NCBI GenBank assembly: GCA_031254875.1
Contig: JAIRTW010000105.1
Location: 18,358-82,357 of the forward strand
From: Candidatus Bathycorpusculum termitum
Lineage (GTDB): Archaea > Thermoproteota > Bathyarchaeia > Bathyarchaeales > Bathycorpusculaceae
Direction: 5' to 3'
Length of the DNA stretch: 64,000 bases
The notes beneath the pieces were generated by a model. It saw only the letters and a program-made list of their open reading frames with translations. It was not told where the DNA came from and searched no databases. Shown here piece by piece: positions 35,594-44,664 of the stretch. Numbering within the stretch: position 1 is the first letter of the stretch; each line of letters starts with the position of its first letter. The position numbers and the translations under genes were made by a program.

Positions 35594-36332
35594 TGAGTTT
35601 GTGTTAAAAATTGAGAATCTGACTAAAACCTATAGTATGGGTAAGCGGTGTGTTTCGCCTTTAGTTGATCTTGATTTAGAGGTTAGAAAAGGTGAGTTTA
35701 TTTCTGTTATGGGTCCGTCTGGTTCGGGGAAGACTACGCTTTTAAATATAATTGGTTGTATTGATAGGGCCTCAGAGGGGCGTGTGTTTTTAGGTGAGGT
35801 TGATGTTGCGGGGCTCTCTGAGTCGAGACTTTGCAAAATTCGTCGTGATAGGATCGGGTTTGTTTTTCAGAGCTTTAATCTTTTGTCGTATTTGAATGCT
35901 AGGGAAAATGTAGAGTTGGCTATGGAGCTTGCGGGTAAGTTTGGGGGTCAGCGCAGGCAGCGGGCTTTGGAGCTTTTGTCGATGGTTGGTTTATCGGGCC
36001 GTGAACAACATCGACCTGCACGGTTGAGTCAGGGGGAGCAGCAACGGGTGGCTATTGCTCGTGCGTTGGCTAATGAGCCTGCTTTGATTTTGGCTGATGA
36101 GCCTACGGGGAATTTGGATGTTGTTAATAAGCAGGAGATTGTGCGGTTGTTGGTGGATCTTAATGAGCGACGGGGTACGACTATTATTGTGGTGACTCAT
36201 GATGAGGCAGTGGCAGCGCAAACTCGCCGTATGATGTATTTAAAGGATGGGAAAATACTTGAAAAAAATAATCGACAAGCAAACCGCGGCAATTTTGATG
36301 AGGGGTTAACTCGGGAGGTTTTTGAGAAGTGA
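35586..36332 (+). CDS. ABC transporter ATP-binding protein (MacB/LolD type)
   Basis: ATPase of 248 residues powering the two adjacent permeases. Walker A GPSGSGKTT is near residues 43-51, the Q-loop in FVFQSFNLL near 97, signature RLSQGEQQRVAIARAL near 148, Walker B LILADEPTG near 170 and H-loop VVTHD near 206. The signature has LSQGE in place of LSGGQ, which is tolerated in this subfamily. ATG 35586 lies within the last codons of the first permease, so the two are coupled. The following propeller gene overlaps its stop by four bases. Confidence 0.93.
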   Translation: MSNEFVLKIENLTKTYSMGKRCVSPLVDLDLEVRKGEFISVMGPSGSGKTTLLNIIGCIDRASEGRVFLGEVDVAGLSESRLCKIRRDRIGFVFQSFNLLSYLNARENVELAMELAGKFGGQRRQRALELLSMVGLSGREQHRPARLSQGEQQRVAIARALANEPALILADEPTGNLDVVNKQEIVRLLVDLNERRGTTIIVVTHDEAVAAQTRRMMYLKDGKILEKNNRQANRGNFDEGLTREVFEK

Positions 36333-37669
36333 TCCAGTTGAAATTAAGCAAAGTTTATAGTTGTTTTATGGTTGGGGTTTTTCTTGTTGCTTTTTTGTCT
36401 GTGATAGGATTATCTCAAGCAGATACGGTTACGGTGGCTGTTGGTGGGGATCCTATGGATTTGGTGATGACACCTGATGGAAAATATGTTTATGTAGCTA
36501 CTGGCAAAAATGTCGTTGTAATAGATACGTCAACTAACAAGCTGTTAACGTCCATAAAGACCGGGGGAATTTCTGAGGGTGTAGCGGTGACGTCTGATGG
36601 TCAATATGTTTACGTTGCAAACCGCGAGCCGCCCACTCCCCCGGGGGCATCAGCATCTAGGGGGTCCGTTTCTATAATAAGTACTGTCACTAACGCGGTG
36701 ACATCAACAATGGTTGTTGGGGCCGATCCTAGGGCTGTTGTTATAGCGCCTAATGGTGAGTATGCCTATGTGCTGGTGAATGAGTTTGTGGCTGAGGGTT
36801 CATTGCTGAATACGTTTGGGGTGGTTTCGGTGGTAAGTACGGCTACGGCGGAGGTGGTAGCTACGGTGACTGTTGGCAAGGAGTCTGGTGCTTTAGCTAT
36901 AACGCCTAATGGGGAATATGTTTATGTTACCAATGGGGATGGAACGATCTCTGTGTTGGATACCGCAAGCAATATTGTCACAGCAAAAATAACAGTTGGA
37001 CAAGTTAATTTTAGTGGTTTGGCTTTTACGCCTGATGGAAAATATATCTATATCAGCACGGGTCTTGATGGAGTTTTGGTAATGAGTACGGAGAGTAATG
37101 CAGTAACTACAACCATAACCGGAGACTTTGTTGGTCTTAATGGTGTGGCGGTAGCGCCTGATGGTAAATATGCTTATGTTACCTGTGGTCTTAGGAACAA
37201 TTTGATTTTAGTGATAAATACTGCTACAAACGTTGTCGAGTATACATTAAGTGGTGGCGTAAGACCTTATGGAATAGTTATAGCGCCAAACGGCCAGTAC
37301 GCATATGTAACAAATCTAGTGTCCACTATAGAGAAAAATAGTTTCGAGAGTACTTCTGCGGGTACAGTTGTAGTAATTAGCACTGCCAAAAACGTGGGGG
37401 TGTCTGATTCTTCTGATTCGGATGGCGGGGTGTCTGATTCTTCTGATTCGGATGGAGGTGTATCTGGTTTCTCTTTTGTGTTTGATTCTTTTTATTTACT
37501 CTTAATTACATGTGTGTTGGTGGTTGTGGCTCTTTTAGGGATGGTGGTGTTTTTTGTGCGGCGTGGGCGTAAGCGTGGCGTGGGTTCTGCGGGTTTAGGT
37601 GTAGGGACTAGTGGTGGGTTGGCGGAAATTTGTTTGTCTAACTTGTCTGGTTGCTGTTTTTGTTTTTAG
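36329..37669 (+). CDS. Secreted YVTN-type beta-propeller protein with C-terminal membrane anchor
   Basis: An N-terminal signal-like helix (residues about 8-30) precedes a run of seven or so repeats of about 42 residues. Each contains a TPDGKYVYVA or APNGEYAYV type strand, the YVTN beta-propeller family. A low-complexity acidic linker, a ten-residue unit GVSDSSDSDG present twice, follows. Then come one membrane helix (near residues 388-410) and a basic tail. The propeller should face outside the cell. The start is GTG 36329, overlapping the ATPase stop by four bases, with GGGAGG upstream. Encoded between ATPase and second permease, it is probably a partner or cargo of this exporter. Confidence 0.85.
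   Translation: MIQLKLSKVYSCFMVGVFLVAFLSVIGLSQADTVTVAVGGDPMDLVMTPDGKYVYVATGKNVVVIDTSTNKLLTSIKTGGISEGVAVTSDGQYVYVANREPPTPPGASASRGSVSIISTVTNAVTSTMVVGADPRAVVIAPNGEYAYVLVNEFVAEGSLLNTFGVVSVVSTATAEVVATVTVGKESGALAITPNGEYVYVTNGDGTISVLDTASNIVTAKITVGQVNFSGLAFTPDGKYIYISTGLDGVLVMSTESNAVTTTITGDFVGLNGVAVAPDGKYAYVTCGLRNNLILVINTATNVVEYTLSGGVRPYGIVIAPNGQYAYVTNLVSTIEKNSFESTSAGTVVVISTAKNVGVSDSSDSDGGVSDSSDSDGGVSGFSFVFDSFYLLLITCVLVVVALLGMVVFFVRRGRKRGVGSAGLGVGTSGGLAEICLSNLSGCCFCF
37397..37456 (+). repeat. 30-bp tandem repeat, two copies, inside the propeller gene
   Basis: Units at 37397-37426 and 37427-37456 differ only in the last base and encode two copies of GVSDSSDSDG, an acidic serine-rich spacer between propeller and membrane helix. 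Near identity at DNA level suggests a recent slippage duplication. Confidence 0.85.
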
Positions 37670-37677
37670 GGGTGGGT

Positions 37678-38967
37678 GTGTTGGGTGTGTTGGGCAGGGC
37701 GGTTAAGACTGTTTTTAGACGGAAGGTTCGTTCTGTGTTGGTGGTTGTGGTTTTGGGTTTTGTTTTGGCGATGCTTGTTTCCATTCCGCCCGGTATTACT
37801 GAGAGTCAGGTTGTTACTCAGAAAACTATTGATGCTTTGATATCTAGTTCGCATGAGGTTAATGCTACGATGAGTGGTGTGGCCACTCAAATAGACTGTC
37901 ATCTGCCTGTTGTTGCTCCGAATTCGGGTCCAAACAATAAAGCTATCTTGGTGCAGCCGTTTATGAACCTGACTCAGTACCTTAGTAATGTCACTTCGAT
38001 TGCGCATGTTGTGGCTGTTGTTCCTGTGTTTGAGGTGGAAGAGTTTTCGTCTGATTTTGTGTATAGTGTTTATGCTTTGCCTTTGGGTGATGTGTCTTTG
38101 TGGGGTGTGGGTTCGTTGCTTTTGCCTTCTAATGTTTCTGTGGGGCGTAATTTGGTGTTTGGTGATGGGGGGGTGGTTGTGTTGCAGGAGGGTGTTGCGG
38201 ATTATTTTGGTGTGGGGGTTGGGGATTCTTTTAGGGTTTGGAATCAGTCTTTTGGGGTGGTGGGTATTGAGAGTTATTCGGTGCTTAATAGGACTGCGGT
38301 TTATGTGGGTCTTGATGATGTTTGGGGGTTGAGAAATAATACGGGGGAAGTGACTAATTTTTGGGTTTTTGTTGATGATGTTTCTAATGTGGAGGTGGTT
38401 GTTGGTGAGCTTGGTCTTATGTTTCCCGAGTTGTCGGTTTCGTTTTCTGCTTCTTTGGTTTATTCGATTTTGCAGGTGCAGGCTCAGTTTGGTCAGCAGT
38501 TGGAGGTGGCGCAGGAGGCTTTGAGTTATATTCAGAGTATGGGTGTGTTGGAGATGGGTGTTGTTGTGGTGGTGGCTGGGGTGATTGTTTTTTTTGTGAT
38601 GTGGTATAGTGTGCGTGAGCGGGTTTGTGAGATTGGGACTTTGAAGGCTTTGGGGGCTAGTAGTTGGGCGGTTTTGGGGCAATTTATGTTTGAGGGGGTG
38701 TTGCTGAGTTTGTTTGCAGGCCTGGTTGGTGTGTTGATTGGTACGGTGGGTGCGACTTTTTTTGCTAACTTGTTGCTTCCAGAGCCGGTTATAGGGGGGA
38801 GTAGTGTGTTTTCTTCGTCAGGTGCTATTTTTTCTGTGTTTATAACTTCTGAGTTGGTATTGTTTGGGTTGGGGATAGCGGTTCTTTTGGGTGTGCTGGG
38901 GAGTATTTACCCTGCATGGAAAGCCGCAAGAATACGCCCCGCAGAAGCAATGCGACACAGTAAATAG
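37678..38967 (+). CDS. MacB/FtsX-like ABC transporter permease (second copy)
   Basis: Paralogue of the permease at 34214, of about 429 residues. It has an N-terminal helix, a large outer domain, then three helices with MWYSVRERVCEIGTLKALGAS and the ending IYPAWKAARIRPAEAMRHSK. I chose GTG 37678 because AGGGGTGG lies just upstream and MLGVLGRAVKTVFRRK then aligns with MGILTRASRSIQRRK of the first copy; the frame is open from 37651. Codons lean strongly to G and T. It overlaps nothing, but lies only eight bases from the propeller stop. Two different permeases with one ATPase would give a heterodimeric transporter. Confidence 0.87.
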   Translation: MLGVLGRAVKTVFRRKVRSVLVVVVLGFVLAMLVSIPPGITESQVVTQKTIDALISSSHEVNATMSGVATQIDCHLPVVAPNSGPNNKAILVQPFMNLTQYLSNVTSIAHVVAVVPVFEVEEFSSDFVYSVYALPLGDVSLWGVGSLLLPSNVSVGRNLVFGDGGVVVLQEGVADYFGVGVGDSFRVWNQSFGVVGIESYSVLNRTAVYVGLDDVWGLRNNTGEVTNFWVFVDDVSNVEVVVGELGLMFPELSVSFSASLVYSILQVQAQFGQQLEVAQEALSYIQSMGVLEMGVVVVVAGVIVFFVMWYSVRERVCEIGTLKALGASSWAVLGQFMFEGVLLSLFAGLVGVLIGTVGATFFANLLLPEPVIGGSSVFSSSGAIFSVFITSELVLFGLGIAVLLGVLGSIYPAWKAARIRPAEAMRHSK

Positions 38968-39108
38968 GATGTATGTGTGGCGGCTAAAATAAATTCAAAG
39001 TTAATGTACTGTTAAATCGGTATGGAGGTCGGCGTTGGTTTTGATGATGTAGTGGATAAAAGAAGAGAGAGGACAGGAGCAACTATAGCCTATACTATAT
39101 AATGCCAA

Positions 39109-40305
39109 TCATTGCAGGGCTTCATCGTAGACTTGCATCGCCTCTTTGACAACTATACGCCAATCCAACTGCTCCACCACCGTCTGACGTGCTTTTATGC
39201 CCATCTCAGTCGCCTCCGCTGGATGCTCTAGCAAGTAGAGGATTGCCGCTGAGAACTGCTTGGAATTAAAGGGCTGAACCAATAAGCCGTTTCTACCGGT
39301 TTGGATGGTTTCTGATATACCACCCACGGTTGTTGTGACGACAGGCAAACCTGTTGAGAGTGCTTCTAGAACGGCGAAAGGATGATGCTCATAAAAAGTG
39401 CTGAGCGCAAAAACATCGGCTGCTTGATAGAGCTTAGGTAGCTCCCTATCGGGGGTGTAACCAGTGAAGATTATACTGTTTTTTACGCCCAGCCGTTCAG
39501 CATAGGCGAGCAATTTGATCATTTCGCCGCTTTGTCCCTTACCGGATATGATAAATTTGGCGTTTGGAAATCGCTTTACCACCGCAGGCATACCCGCGAT
39601 GAGATTAAAGAGACCCTTACGTGCATAGAGCCGCCCTACTGAGACAATGGCGATGTCGTTGGGGTTTAAGCCTAACTCGGTCTTAATTTTATGCTTGTCC
39701 ACTGCAGGTTGGAATTTTTTGATGTTAACACCGTTGTGGATAACTTTGATTTTGTGTGTTGGAATGTTGTAGTAGTTGGTGAGTTCCCATTTGGTGAAGT
39801 TGCTGACAGCGATTATTTTTCGGGCGCGGTGTAACATACCTTCTTCAAAGAACCTTAGGAATCGGTTGGCGAGGACTAGGAATTTTTCATTGGCGTTTAG
39901 CCGCATGTAGGGTTCGCCGCGTATGGCTTCGGCTTCCCCTTTCCAGGTGGAATGGACGGTACAGACCAATGCTTTGCTGAAGTGCGGGGGAACTGCGAAG
40001 CTGGGGGTGAGAGGCAACTGGGGATGGGTTATGTCTACTTTAGCGGTTTCGTTGGTGCTTTGGAGTTTGTGACTACTTTGGGCGGCCAGCATAAACGATT
40101 TGATGATGGGCGTTTTAGGAATTTTTAGGAATGATACATCCAGTTGCTTGTTGACGTGAACGTCTTTGGTTTGGTTTGCACCTGTAACGACGTATATGGG
40201 GTAGCCGTTTTTTTGGAGCTCGCTACTGAGGTAGTAGATGTAGCTACCTGTACCTCCTGTCAGCGGCCAAAATTCGGGGGAGATGAAACAGACTTTGGGC
40301 GGCAT
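39109..40305 (-). CDS. Glycosyltransferase family 4
   Basis: GT-B enzyme of 398 residues. PEFWPLTGGTGSYIYYLSSEL lies near residues 10-30. KVIHNGVNIKKF is near 187-198, RLYARKGLFNLI near 222-233, and the donor site HHPFAVLEALSTGLPVV is near 311-327 with the glutamate motif. It is the last gene of a three-gene operon, sharing one base with the preceding GT2 gene. Sugar and acceptor are unknown; the operon suggests surface polysaccharide or glycolipid assembly. Confidence 0.9.
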   Translation of the reverse strand: MPPKVCFISPEFWPLTGGTGSYIYYLSSELQKNGYPIYVVTGANQTKDVHVNKQLDVSFLKIPKTPIIKSFMLAAQSSHKLQSTNETAKVDITHPQLPLTPSFAVPPHFSKALVCTVHSTWKGEAEAIRGEPYMRLNANEKFLVLANRFLRFFEEGMLHRARKIIAVSNFTKWELTNYYNIPTHKIKVIHNGVNIKKFQPAVDKHKIKTELGLNPNDIAIVSVGRLYARKGLFNLIAGMPAVVKRFPNAKFIISGKGQSGEMIKLLAYAERLGVKNSIIFTGYTPDRELPKLYQAADVFALSTFYEHHPFAVLEALSTGLPVVTTTVGGISETIQTGRNGLLVQPFNSKQFSAAILYLLEHPAEATEMGIKARQTVVEQLDWRIVVKEAMQVYDEALQ

Positions 40306-41294
40306 TAGGGGTTTCTCCTAGCTATATAGGACAGGGTTGTTGTGACGGCCCCGTTAAACCATGCACCTGCACGAACGAAGTAGAGTACCACTAGCCGCAT
40401 GGCTGACCAATCGTGGAATTTAGAGGAAATTTTGATGGCTGAATAGGTAAAGTAGAGAAGCATACCCAGCAAGATTGCAGGTGGTCCAATCCAGAGAAAC
40501 CTCAAGAGGGGCATAATCCCTAAAAAGAATAGTAACACAGCCGCCAACAGCAATACGGGCTGAATGTTCATACCGGCGTCGGTAATTTCATCGCCCCGTG
40601 CTAATTTGCCATGTTTGAAGTAGAGTTTAAGGGTGTTTTTGCCGTATTGGAGCTGTTGGCGGTAGAACGATTTGAGGGTAGGACGGTTATAGTGATAACA
40701 GATTGCAGATGGTTCGTAGGCGATTTTGTAGTTTTTTTTGGCAATTCGGAAACCGAAGTCGGTGTCGTATTGGCTGGGTAATTTTTCATCCCATCCGCTG
40801 ACCTCCTCGATGACAGATTTTTTGAGCAACAGATTCATGGTGGCGATACGTCCTGTGTATTTGCCGATGCGGTGGTAGCGGTTTTTGATTTCGTAGCCGA
40901 TGCTACGGGCCCAAGGGTTGTTTTGGTTCCATGTTTCTATGCTACCACTGACACCTGCCACCTGCGGCTCACTGAGATGGGGAATCAGTTTTTTTAGCCA
41001 CTGTGGTTCGACTTTGGCATCGGAGTCTATAAAGCCCAAGATGGGGTGGCGGGCGGTTTTTTGGGCATAATTATAGGCGGCTGGTGCGTTGAGGTGAATG
41101 GAGACGACTTTGACGGGGAGTTGTCTGGCGATTTTCACCGTGTCGTCTTTGCTGGCACCGTCCATAACGATGATTTCCACATAACTCTCGGGGTAATCCA
41201 GTGCCAAAATTGATTCGAGACATTCCTTGATTGTGCCGGCGCTGTTATAGGAGGCAACGATAATTGAAACTTTGGGGTAATTGGTCTGTGTCAT
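40305..41294 (-). CDS. Glycosyltransferase family 2 with C-terminal membrane helices
   Basis: Membrane-anchored GT-A enzyme of 329 residues. VSIIVASYNSAGTIKECL (residues 9-26), VMDGASKDDT near 45-54 and FIDSDAKVEPQW near 91-102 with the metal-binding DSD fit. SGWDEKLPSQYDTDFGFRI near 168-186 resembles the acceptor-site region. The last 80 residues hold two or three hydrophobic segments and likely sit in the membrane. It is the middle gene of the operon, six bases after the upstream GT2 and sharing one base with the downstream GT4. Confidence 0.88.
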   Translation of the reverse strand: MTQTNYPKVSIIVASYNSAGTIKECLESILALDYPESYVEIIVMDGASKDDTVKIARQLPVKVVSIHLNAPAAYNYAQKTARHPILGFIDSDAKVEPQWLKKLIPHLSEPQVAGVSGSIETWNQNNPWARSIGYEIKNRYHRIGKYTGRIATMNLLLKKSVIEEVSGWDEKLPSQYDTDFGFRIAKKNYKIAYEPSAICYHYNRPTLKSFYRQQLQYGKNTLKLYFKHGKLARGDEITDAGMNIQPVLLLAAVLLFFLGIMPLLRFLWIGPPAILLGMLLYFTYSAIKISSKFHDWSAMRLVVLYFVRAGAWFNGAVTTTLSYIARRNP

Positions 41295-41300
41295 CCTCGT

Positions 41301-41999
41301 TTACCCCTTCAGATAAGCCATTATAATCGAAAACATGATTTTAGAACCATCTATCATCGGATCCACACCTGATCGGCCATATGTGCGTTGTTCAAAAGTA
41401 ATCGGTACTTCAGCCACGCGGAAACCATCCTTGGCAGCTTTTACAAGCATTTCAGACTCGATTTCATATCCGCCCGATTTGAGTTGTTGTGCCATTAGGA
41501 CTTCCCGTTTCATGGCTCTGTAGCCTGATTGGCTATCAGTTATGGTGACACCGGTGAATAGCTGAATAAGGGAGTTAAAGATTCGGACGCCGAATTTGTT
41601 GAGCTTTCTGGCTTCAACCCTTTTGCGATTCATGTATCGAGAGCCGATAACCATGTCTACTTGGTCGCAGAATACAGGTGCCAGCACCTCGTGGAGCTCC
41701 TCAGGCCAGTGGGAGCCGTCAGAGTCGATGGTGACTATTAGGTCGCCTTTAGCTTTGGCAAATCCCGCCCGTAATGCATAGCCTTTACCAAGGTGTTCTT
41801 TTAGTGTGTAGACTTTAACGCCACGTTTGCATGCAACCAAAAGCGATTTATCGTGTGAGCGGTCATCGACAACGATGATTTCTGTTTCTAAACCAATCTG
41901 CCGTGCTACCTCTTTGGTGCGGTCAATAATGTTGCCTATTGTTAACTCCTCGTTGTACACGGGAATTATTATGGAGAGCAACATTTGACATTGGCTCAT
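41301..41999 (-). CDS. Glycosyltransferase family 2, dolichyl-phosphate sugar synthase-like
   Basis: GT-A enzyme of 232 residues resembling the gene product at 23519. SIIIPVYNEELTIGNI is at residues 9-24, VDDRSHDKS near 45-53, DSDGSHWPEEL near 91-101 and QSGYRAMKRE near 158-167. Probable role is to make a lipid-linked sugar for glycosylation. ATG 41999 is supported by GGAGG about ten bases upstream; an ATG at 41984 is possible. First gene of the three-gene glycosyltransferase operon, divergent from the membrane protein at 42083. Confidence 0.87.
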   Translation of the reverse strand: MSQCQMLLSIIIPVYNEELTIGNIIDRTKEVARQIGLETEIIVVDDRSHDKSLLVACKRGVKVYTLKEHLGKGYALRAGFAKAKGDLIVTIDSDGSHWPEELHEVLAPVFCDQVDMVIGSRYMNRKRVEARKLNKFGVRIFNSLIQLFTGVTITDSQSGYRAMKREVLMAQQLKSGGYEIESEMLVKAAKDGFRVAEVPITFEQRTYGRSGVDPMIDGSKIMFSIIMAYLKG

Positions 42000-42082
42000 T
42001 ACGTGTTAACCTCCAATGGAAGCCCTTATAAAGTTTGGCCGACCAACCTTGTAAGCAAACCAACTGTAGAGTTGAAGCAAAA

Positions 42083-42637
42083 ATGCAAGCCACCTCCAAC
42101 ACCAATATCTACTCGGATCGGAAAGTGTGGTTTTCTATGTGGTTTTTGGGGGCGGTTGTAACTTTCGGTGTTGCTTTTTTTCCTATGTTCTATCGATTGG
42201 TGGAGGGTAGAAACAGGCATTTTCAAAATGAAGCGCAATTTGAGCATCGTATCGCCGAATACCTCAAAAGTAAAGGTAAAGAGCCATCGGTGCCGATTGA
42301 GCATGTGAAGCAACGAAATGCTAAGCTATGGGCGACAAGCATCATCCTCATCATTCCTGCCTTTGTAATCGTTTATCTGCTATCCAAGGACTTAGCGGTC
42401 CATGAGCATAAACAGGACGCTTACCTCGCCGCGGCTCTTCCCGAACGGGTTTTCATGCCCCAGACGGTACCGTTAACCACATATGTATTGCTTACAATAG
42501 TTACACTGGGGATTGGGGTTGTGTACTGGCTGTATAAAACCGTAAACCTATATAACGCTCATTACAAGGCTCACTTGGCAGTTGAAAAAGAGCTGAATCG
42601 GCTAATGGAGGAGCAAAATAATATCAAGTACATGTAA
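42083..42637 (+). CDS. Membrane protein of unknown function
   Basis: About 184 residues from ATG 42083 with three or four hydrophobic segments. A charged middle region (EHRIAEYLKSKGK) separates them. A TATA-like CTTATAAAG near 42024-42032 would start transcription near 42050, which favours this ATG over the upstream in-frame start at 42035. I do not recognise the family; the shape recalls DUF4234-type proteins. Its last 20 bases overlap the CobD-like gene, whose ribosome site GGAGG lies inside this gene, so the two are translationally coupled. Confidence 0.6.
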   Translation: MQATSNTNIYSDRKVWFSMWFLGAVVTFGVAFFPMFYRLVEGRNRHFQNEAQFEHRIAEYLKSKGKEPSVPIEHVKQRNAKLWATSIILIIPAFVIVYLLSKDLAVHEHKQDAYLAAALPERVFMPQTVPLTTYVLLTIVTLGIGVVYWLYKTVNLYNAHYKAHLAVEKELNRLMEEQNNIKYM

Positions 42638-43739
42638 AAAACGTCGTTTCGTAAGCCACGGTGGCGATATATGGGGGTTCAGCCGAAAATACAACATACC
42701 TGTCGAAGAAGTGCTGGAATTTAGTGGACCCATCAATTTTATGGGACCTCCGCCTAAAGCTGTAGAAGCCGTCAAAGAACATGCTCGTTTAATCAAATTC
42801 TATCCTGACCCAAACCCGGTCAAGTTTAAAGAAGCCATTGCCGATTATGTGGGACACGGAGTCGATATAGAAAACGTTCTGTTGGGCAACGGTTCAATTG
42901 AGCTCATCTATATGATAACTGAGATACTATCACAGAGATTTAAGGCGGTGATACCGGTGCCGTCCTTCTCAGAATACGAAAAAGCAACTTTATGTGTCGG
43001 CGGTGAGGTCATCTTTGTCCAGTTGCCAGCGGATTTTTCGCTGGAAAACCCCAAAATTAAGGCAGCCGTCACCGATGACACCAAAATTATGTGCCTCTGC
43101 AACCCGCATAGTCCCTCAGGTAAACTCTATAGCAAAGAAAGCATCATGGATTTGGTGGATTTCTGCCATAAAAAAGACGTTATCTTTAGTATCGACGAAA
43201 ACTATATCGAATTTGCCGAGGAAGGCGAGCAGAACACTGTCGCAGGTATGGTACGTGAATACGAGAACCTCTTTGTCATACGCTCGGTCACCAAATTCTA
43301 TGGTATGGCTGGTCTACGCTTTGGCTATGCGCTTGCCGCAAGTACCCTCATTGATAAGCTGGAAACGATGCGGCAACCCTGGAGCATCAATGGTTTAGCA
43401 TGCCAAGTCACTATGGCGGCATTTAGCGACAAGGACTTCACAGAGGGTACCAAAGAAACCATCAGCAAAAACAGAGAGCAACTTGCCAAAGACCTAAGCC
43501 AAATCGGCGGCTTACAGGTCTACCCATCCACGACCAACTTTCTCCTCATAAAAATAACCAACCACAAACTTACATCCACCATGCTCAAAGAACTGCTGGC
43601 AAAAGAACGCATCTTGATTCGGGATTGCTGTACCTTTGTGGGAATGGATGATAGTTACATCCGCGTTACTGTACGCTCAGCCAAAGATAACAAGATACTT
43701 GTCGAAAAAATAAAACAAGCGCTAAGCAAAAACGGTTAA
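42618..43739 (+). CDS. cobD: CobD-like threonine-phosphate decarboxylase / HisC-type aminotransferase, apparent AUA start
   Basis: PLP enzyme of about 373 residues. The frame is open only from a TAA at 42603, and the conserved family N-terminus SHGGDIWGFSRKYNIPVEE is encoded before the first standard start (GTG 42711). The only position with a ribosome site is ATA at 42618, six bases after GGAGG (42607-42611). Motifs are GNGSIELIY near residue 90, CNPHSPSGKL near 158 and the PLP lysine in SVTKFYGMAGLRFGYAL near 229. The opening HGG motif and the cobamide genes nearby favour CobD, which makes aminopropanol phosphate for cobamides; hisC is at 54331. A sequencing error at the start is the main alternative to a true AUA start. 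Confidence 0.78.
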   Translation: MISSTCKKRRFVSHGGDIWGFSRKYNIPVEEVLEFSGPINFMGPPPKAVEAVKEHARLIKFYPDPNPVKFKEAIADYVGHGVDIENVLLGNGSIELIYMITEILSQRFKAVIPVPSFSEYEKATLCVGGEVIFVQLPADFSLENPKIKAAVTDDTKIMCLCNPHSPSGKLYSKESIMDLVDFCHKKDVIFSIDENYIEFAEEGEQNTVAGMVREYENLFVIRSVTKFYGMAGLRFGYALAASTLIDKLETMRQPWSINGLACQVTMAAFSDKDFTEGTKETISKNREQLAKDLSQIGGLQVYPSTTNFLLIKITNHKLTSTMLKELLAKERILIRDCCTFVGMDDSYIRVTVRSAKDNKILVEKIKQALSKNG

Positions 43740-44232
43740 CACAAAGACTACACTTTAAGATGATGTTTCAGGTTAAAGGTTCCCTTCTCTAAAAGGAGAG
43801 CCCAGACGTTTGCCGCCTTCAACACGGCTCAGCAACAGAAGTATACGACGATTTGAAGATTTATTAAAAACGTTGTTTCTCCTTTTTGAGGAAACATCTT
43901 GCCCTACGATGAAAGCTTATGCTTGCCATCATCAAAAATCAGCAAAAGTATAGTCAACATATCCACCGTTAAACTGGCGCACGACATCTCGATCAAGCGG
44001 TTCCAATGGGCATCTGGACGCAGGCGCCATCATCAATGATGAAGGTTGGTATGGTACCGAGAGATATTATCCTCCAAGTCGAATGGTGAGATCAAGCGGA
44101 TTGAGAAGTTAGTCGCAGAAATCCATAAACACAATGTCGGCGAGACGTACAAGTGTTTGCTGTACATAACGATAAAGAACACTTCTTTGAGTTACACTCA
44201 GCAAAATCCCCTAAATCACAGGTGGGAACAAA
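43740..44232. other. Intergenic stretch, about 490 bases, no recognisable gene
   Basis: A small inverted repeat CTCT-AAAAG-GAGAG near 43792-43802 could be part of the terminator for the CobD-like gene. An open frame at 44046-44312 has no family resemblance and overlaps the CoA-binding gene, so I do not call it. I see no RNA gene. Confidence 0.4.
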
Positions 44233-44664
44233 ATGAGTCAAGAAGAAATCAAAGAAATCCTATCCAAAAGCCGTGTTATCGCCATCGTCGGTTTATCAGA
44301 CACAGTGGGTAAACCCAGCCACCGTGTCGCGGCGTATCTCAAAAAACACGGCTACCACATAATTCCCATTAACCCCTTCGTCGACAAGGTTTTAGGCGAA
44401 AAAAGCTACAAAAGCCTTCTAGACATTCCGCCAGACATACAAAAAACCATAGATATCATTGATATCTTCCGAAAAAGCGATGATGTTCTACATGTTGTAG
44501 AGCAAATCATCAAACTCAAAAACCAGCTTGTCCGGTCTTGTGTGATTTGGATGCAACTGGGTATCATTAACATGGATGCCGCCAAGGCGGCACAGCAGGC
44601 AGGGTTTGAGGTGGTTATGGACAGATGTATAATGGAGGAACATATGCATTTGTGCCGGGTTTAG
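44233..44664 (+). CDS. CoA-binding domain protein (YccU-like)
   Basis: Single Rossmann-type CoA-binding domain of 143 residues. VIAIVGLSDTVGKPSHRVAAYL (near residues 15-36) and YHIIPINP (near 41-48) form the nucleotide-binding part. VWIQLG-like VIWMQLGI near 104-111 and MDRCIMEEH at the end complete the family pattern. Such small proteins bind CoA but their role is unclear; they relate to the N-terminal domain of the acyl-CoA synthetase alpha subunit (see 47244). The stop overlaps the convergent HTH-VIT gene by four bases. Confidence 0.87.
   Translation: MSQEEIKEILSKSRVIAIVGLSDTVGKPSHRVAAYLKKHGYHIIPINPFVDKVLGEKSYKSLLDIPPDIQKTIDIIDIFRKSDDVLHVVEQIIKLKNQLVRSCVIWMQLGIINMDAAKAAQQAGFEVVMDRCIMEEHMHLCRV

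Noticed and set aside
37666-38682. 338-codon open frame antisense to the second permease
   Set aside because: The permease on the plus strand is an unmistakable family member; the antisense frame stays open because that gene is very rich in G and T. Its translation is low-complexity (N, H, T, R rich).
44046-44312. 88-codon frame before the CoA-binding gene
   Set aside because: Overlaps the real gene in another frame and its unique part has no conserved features.
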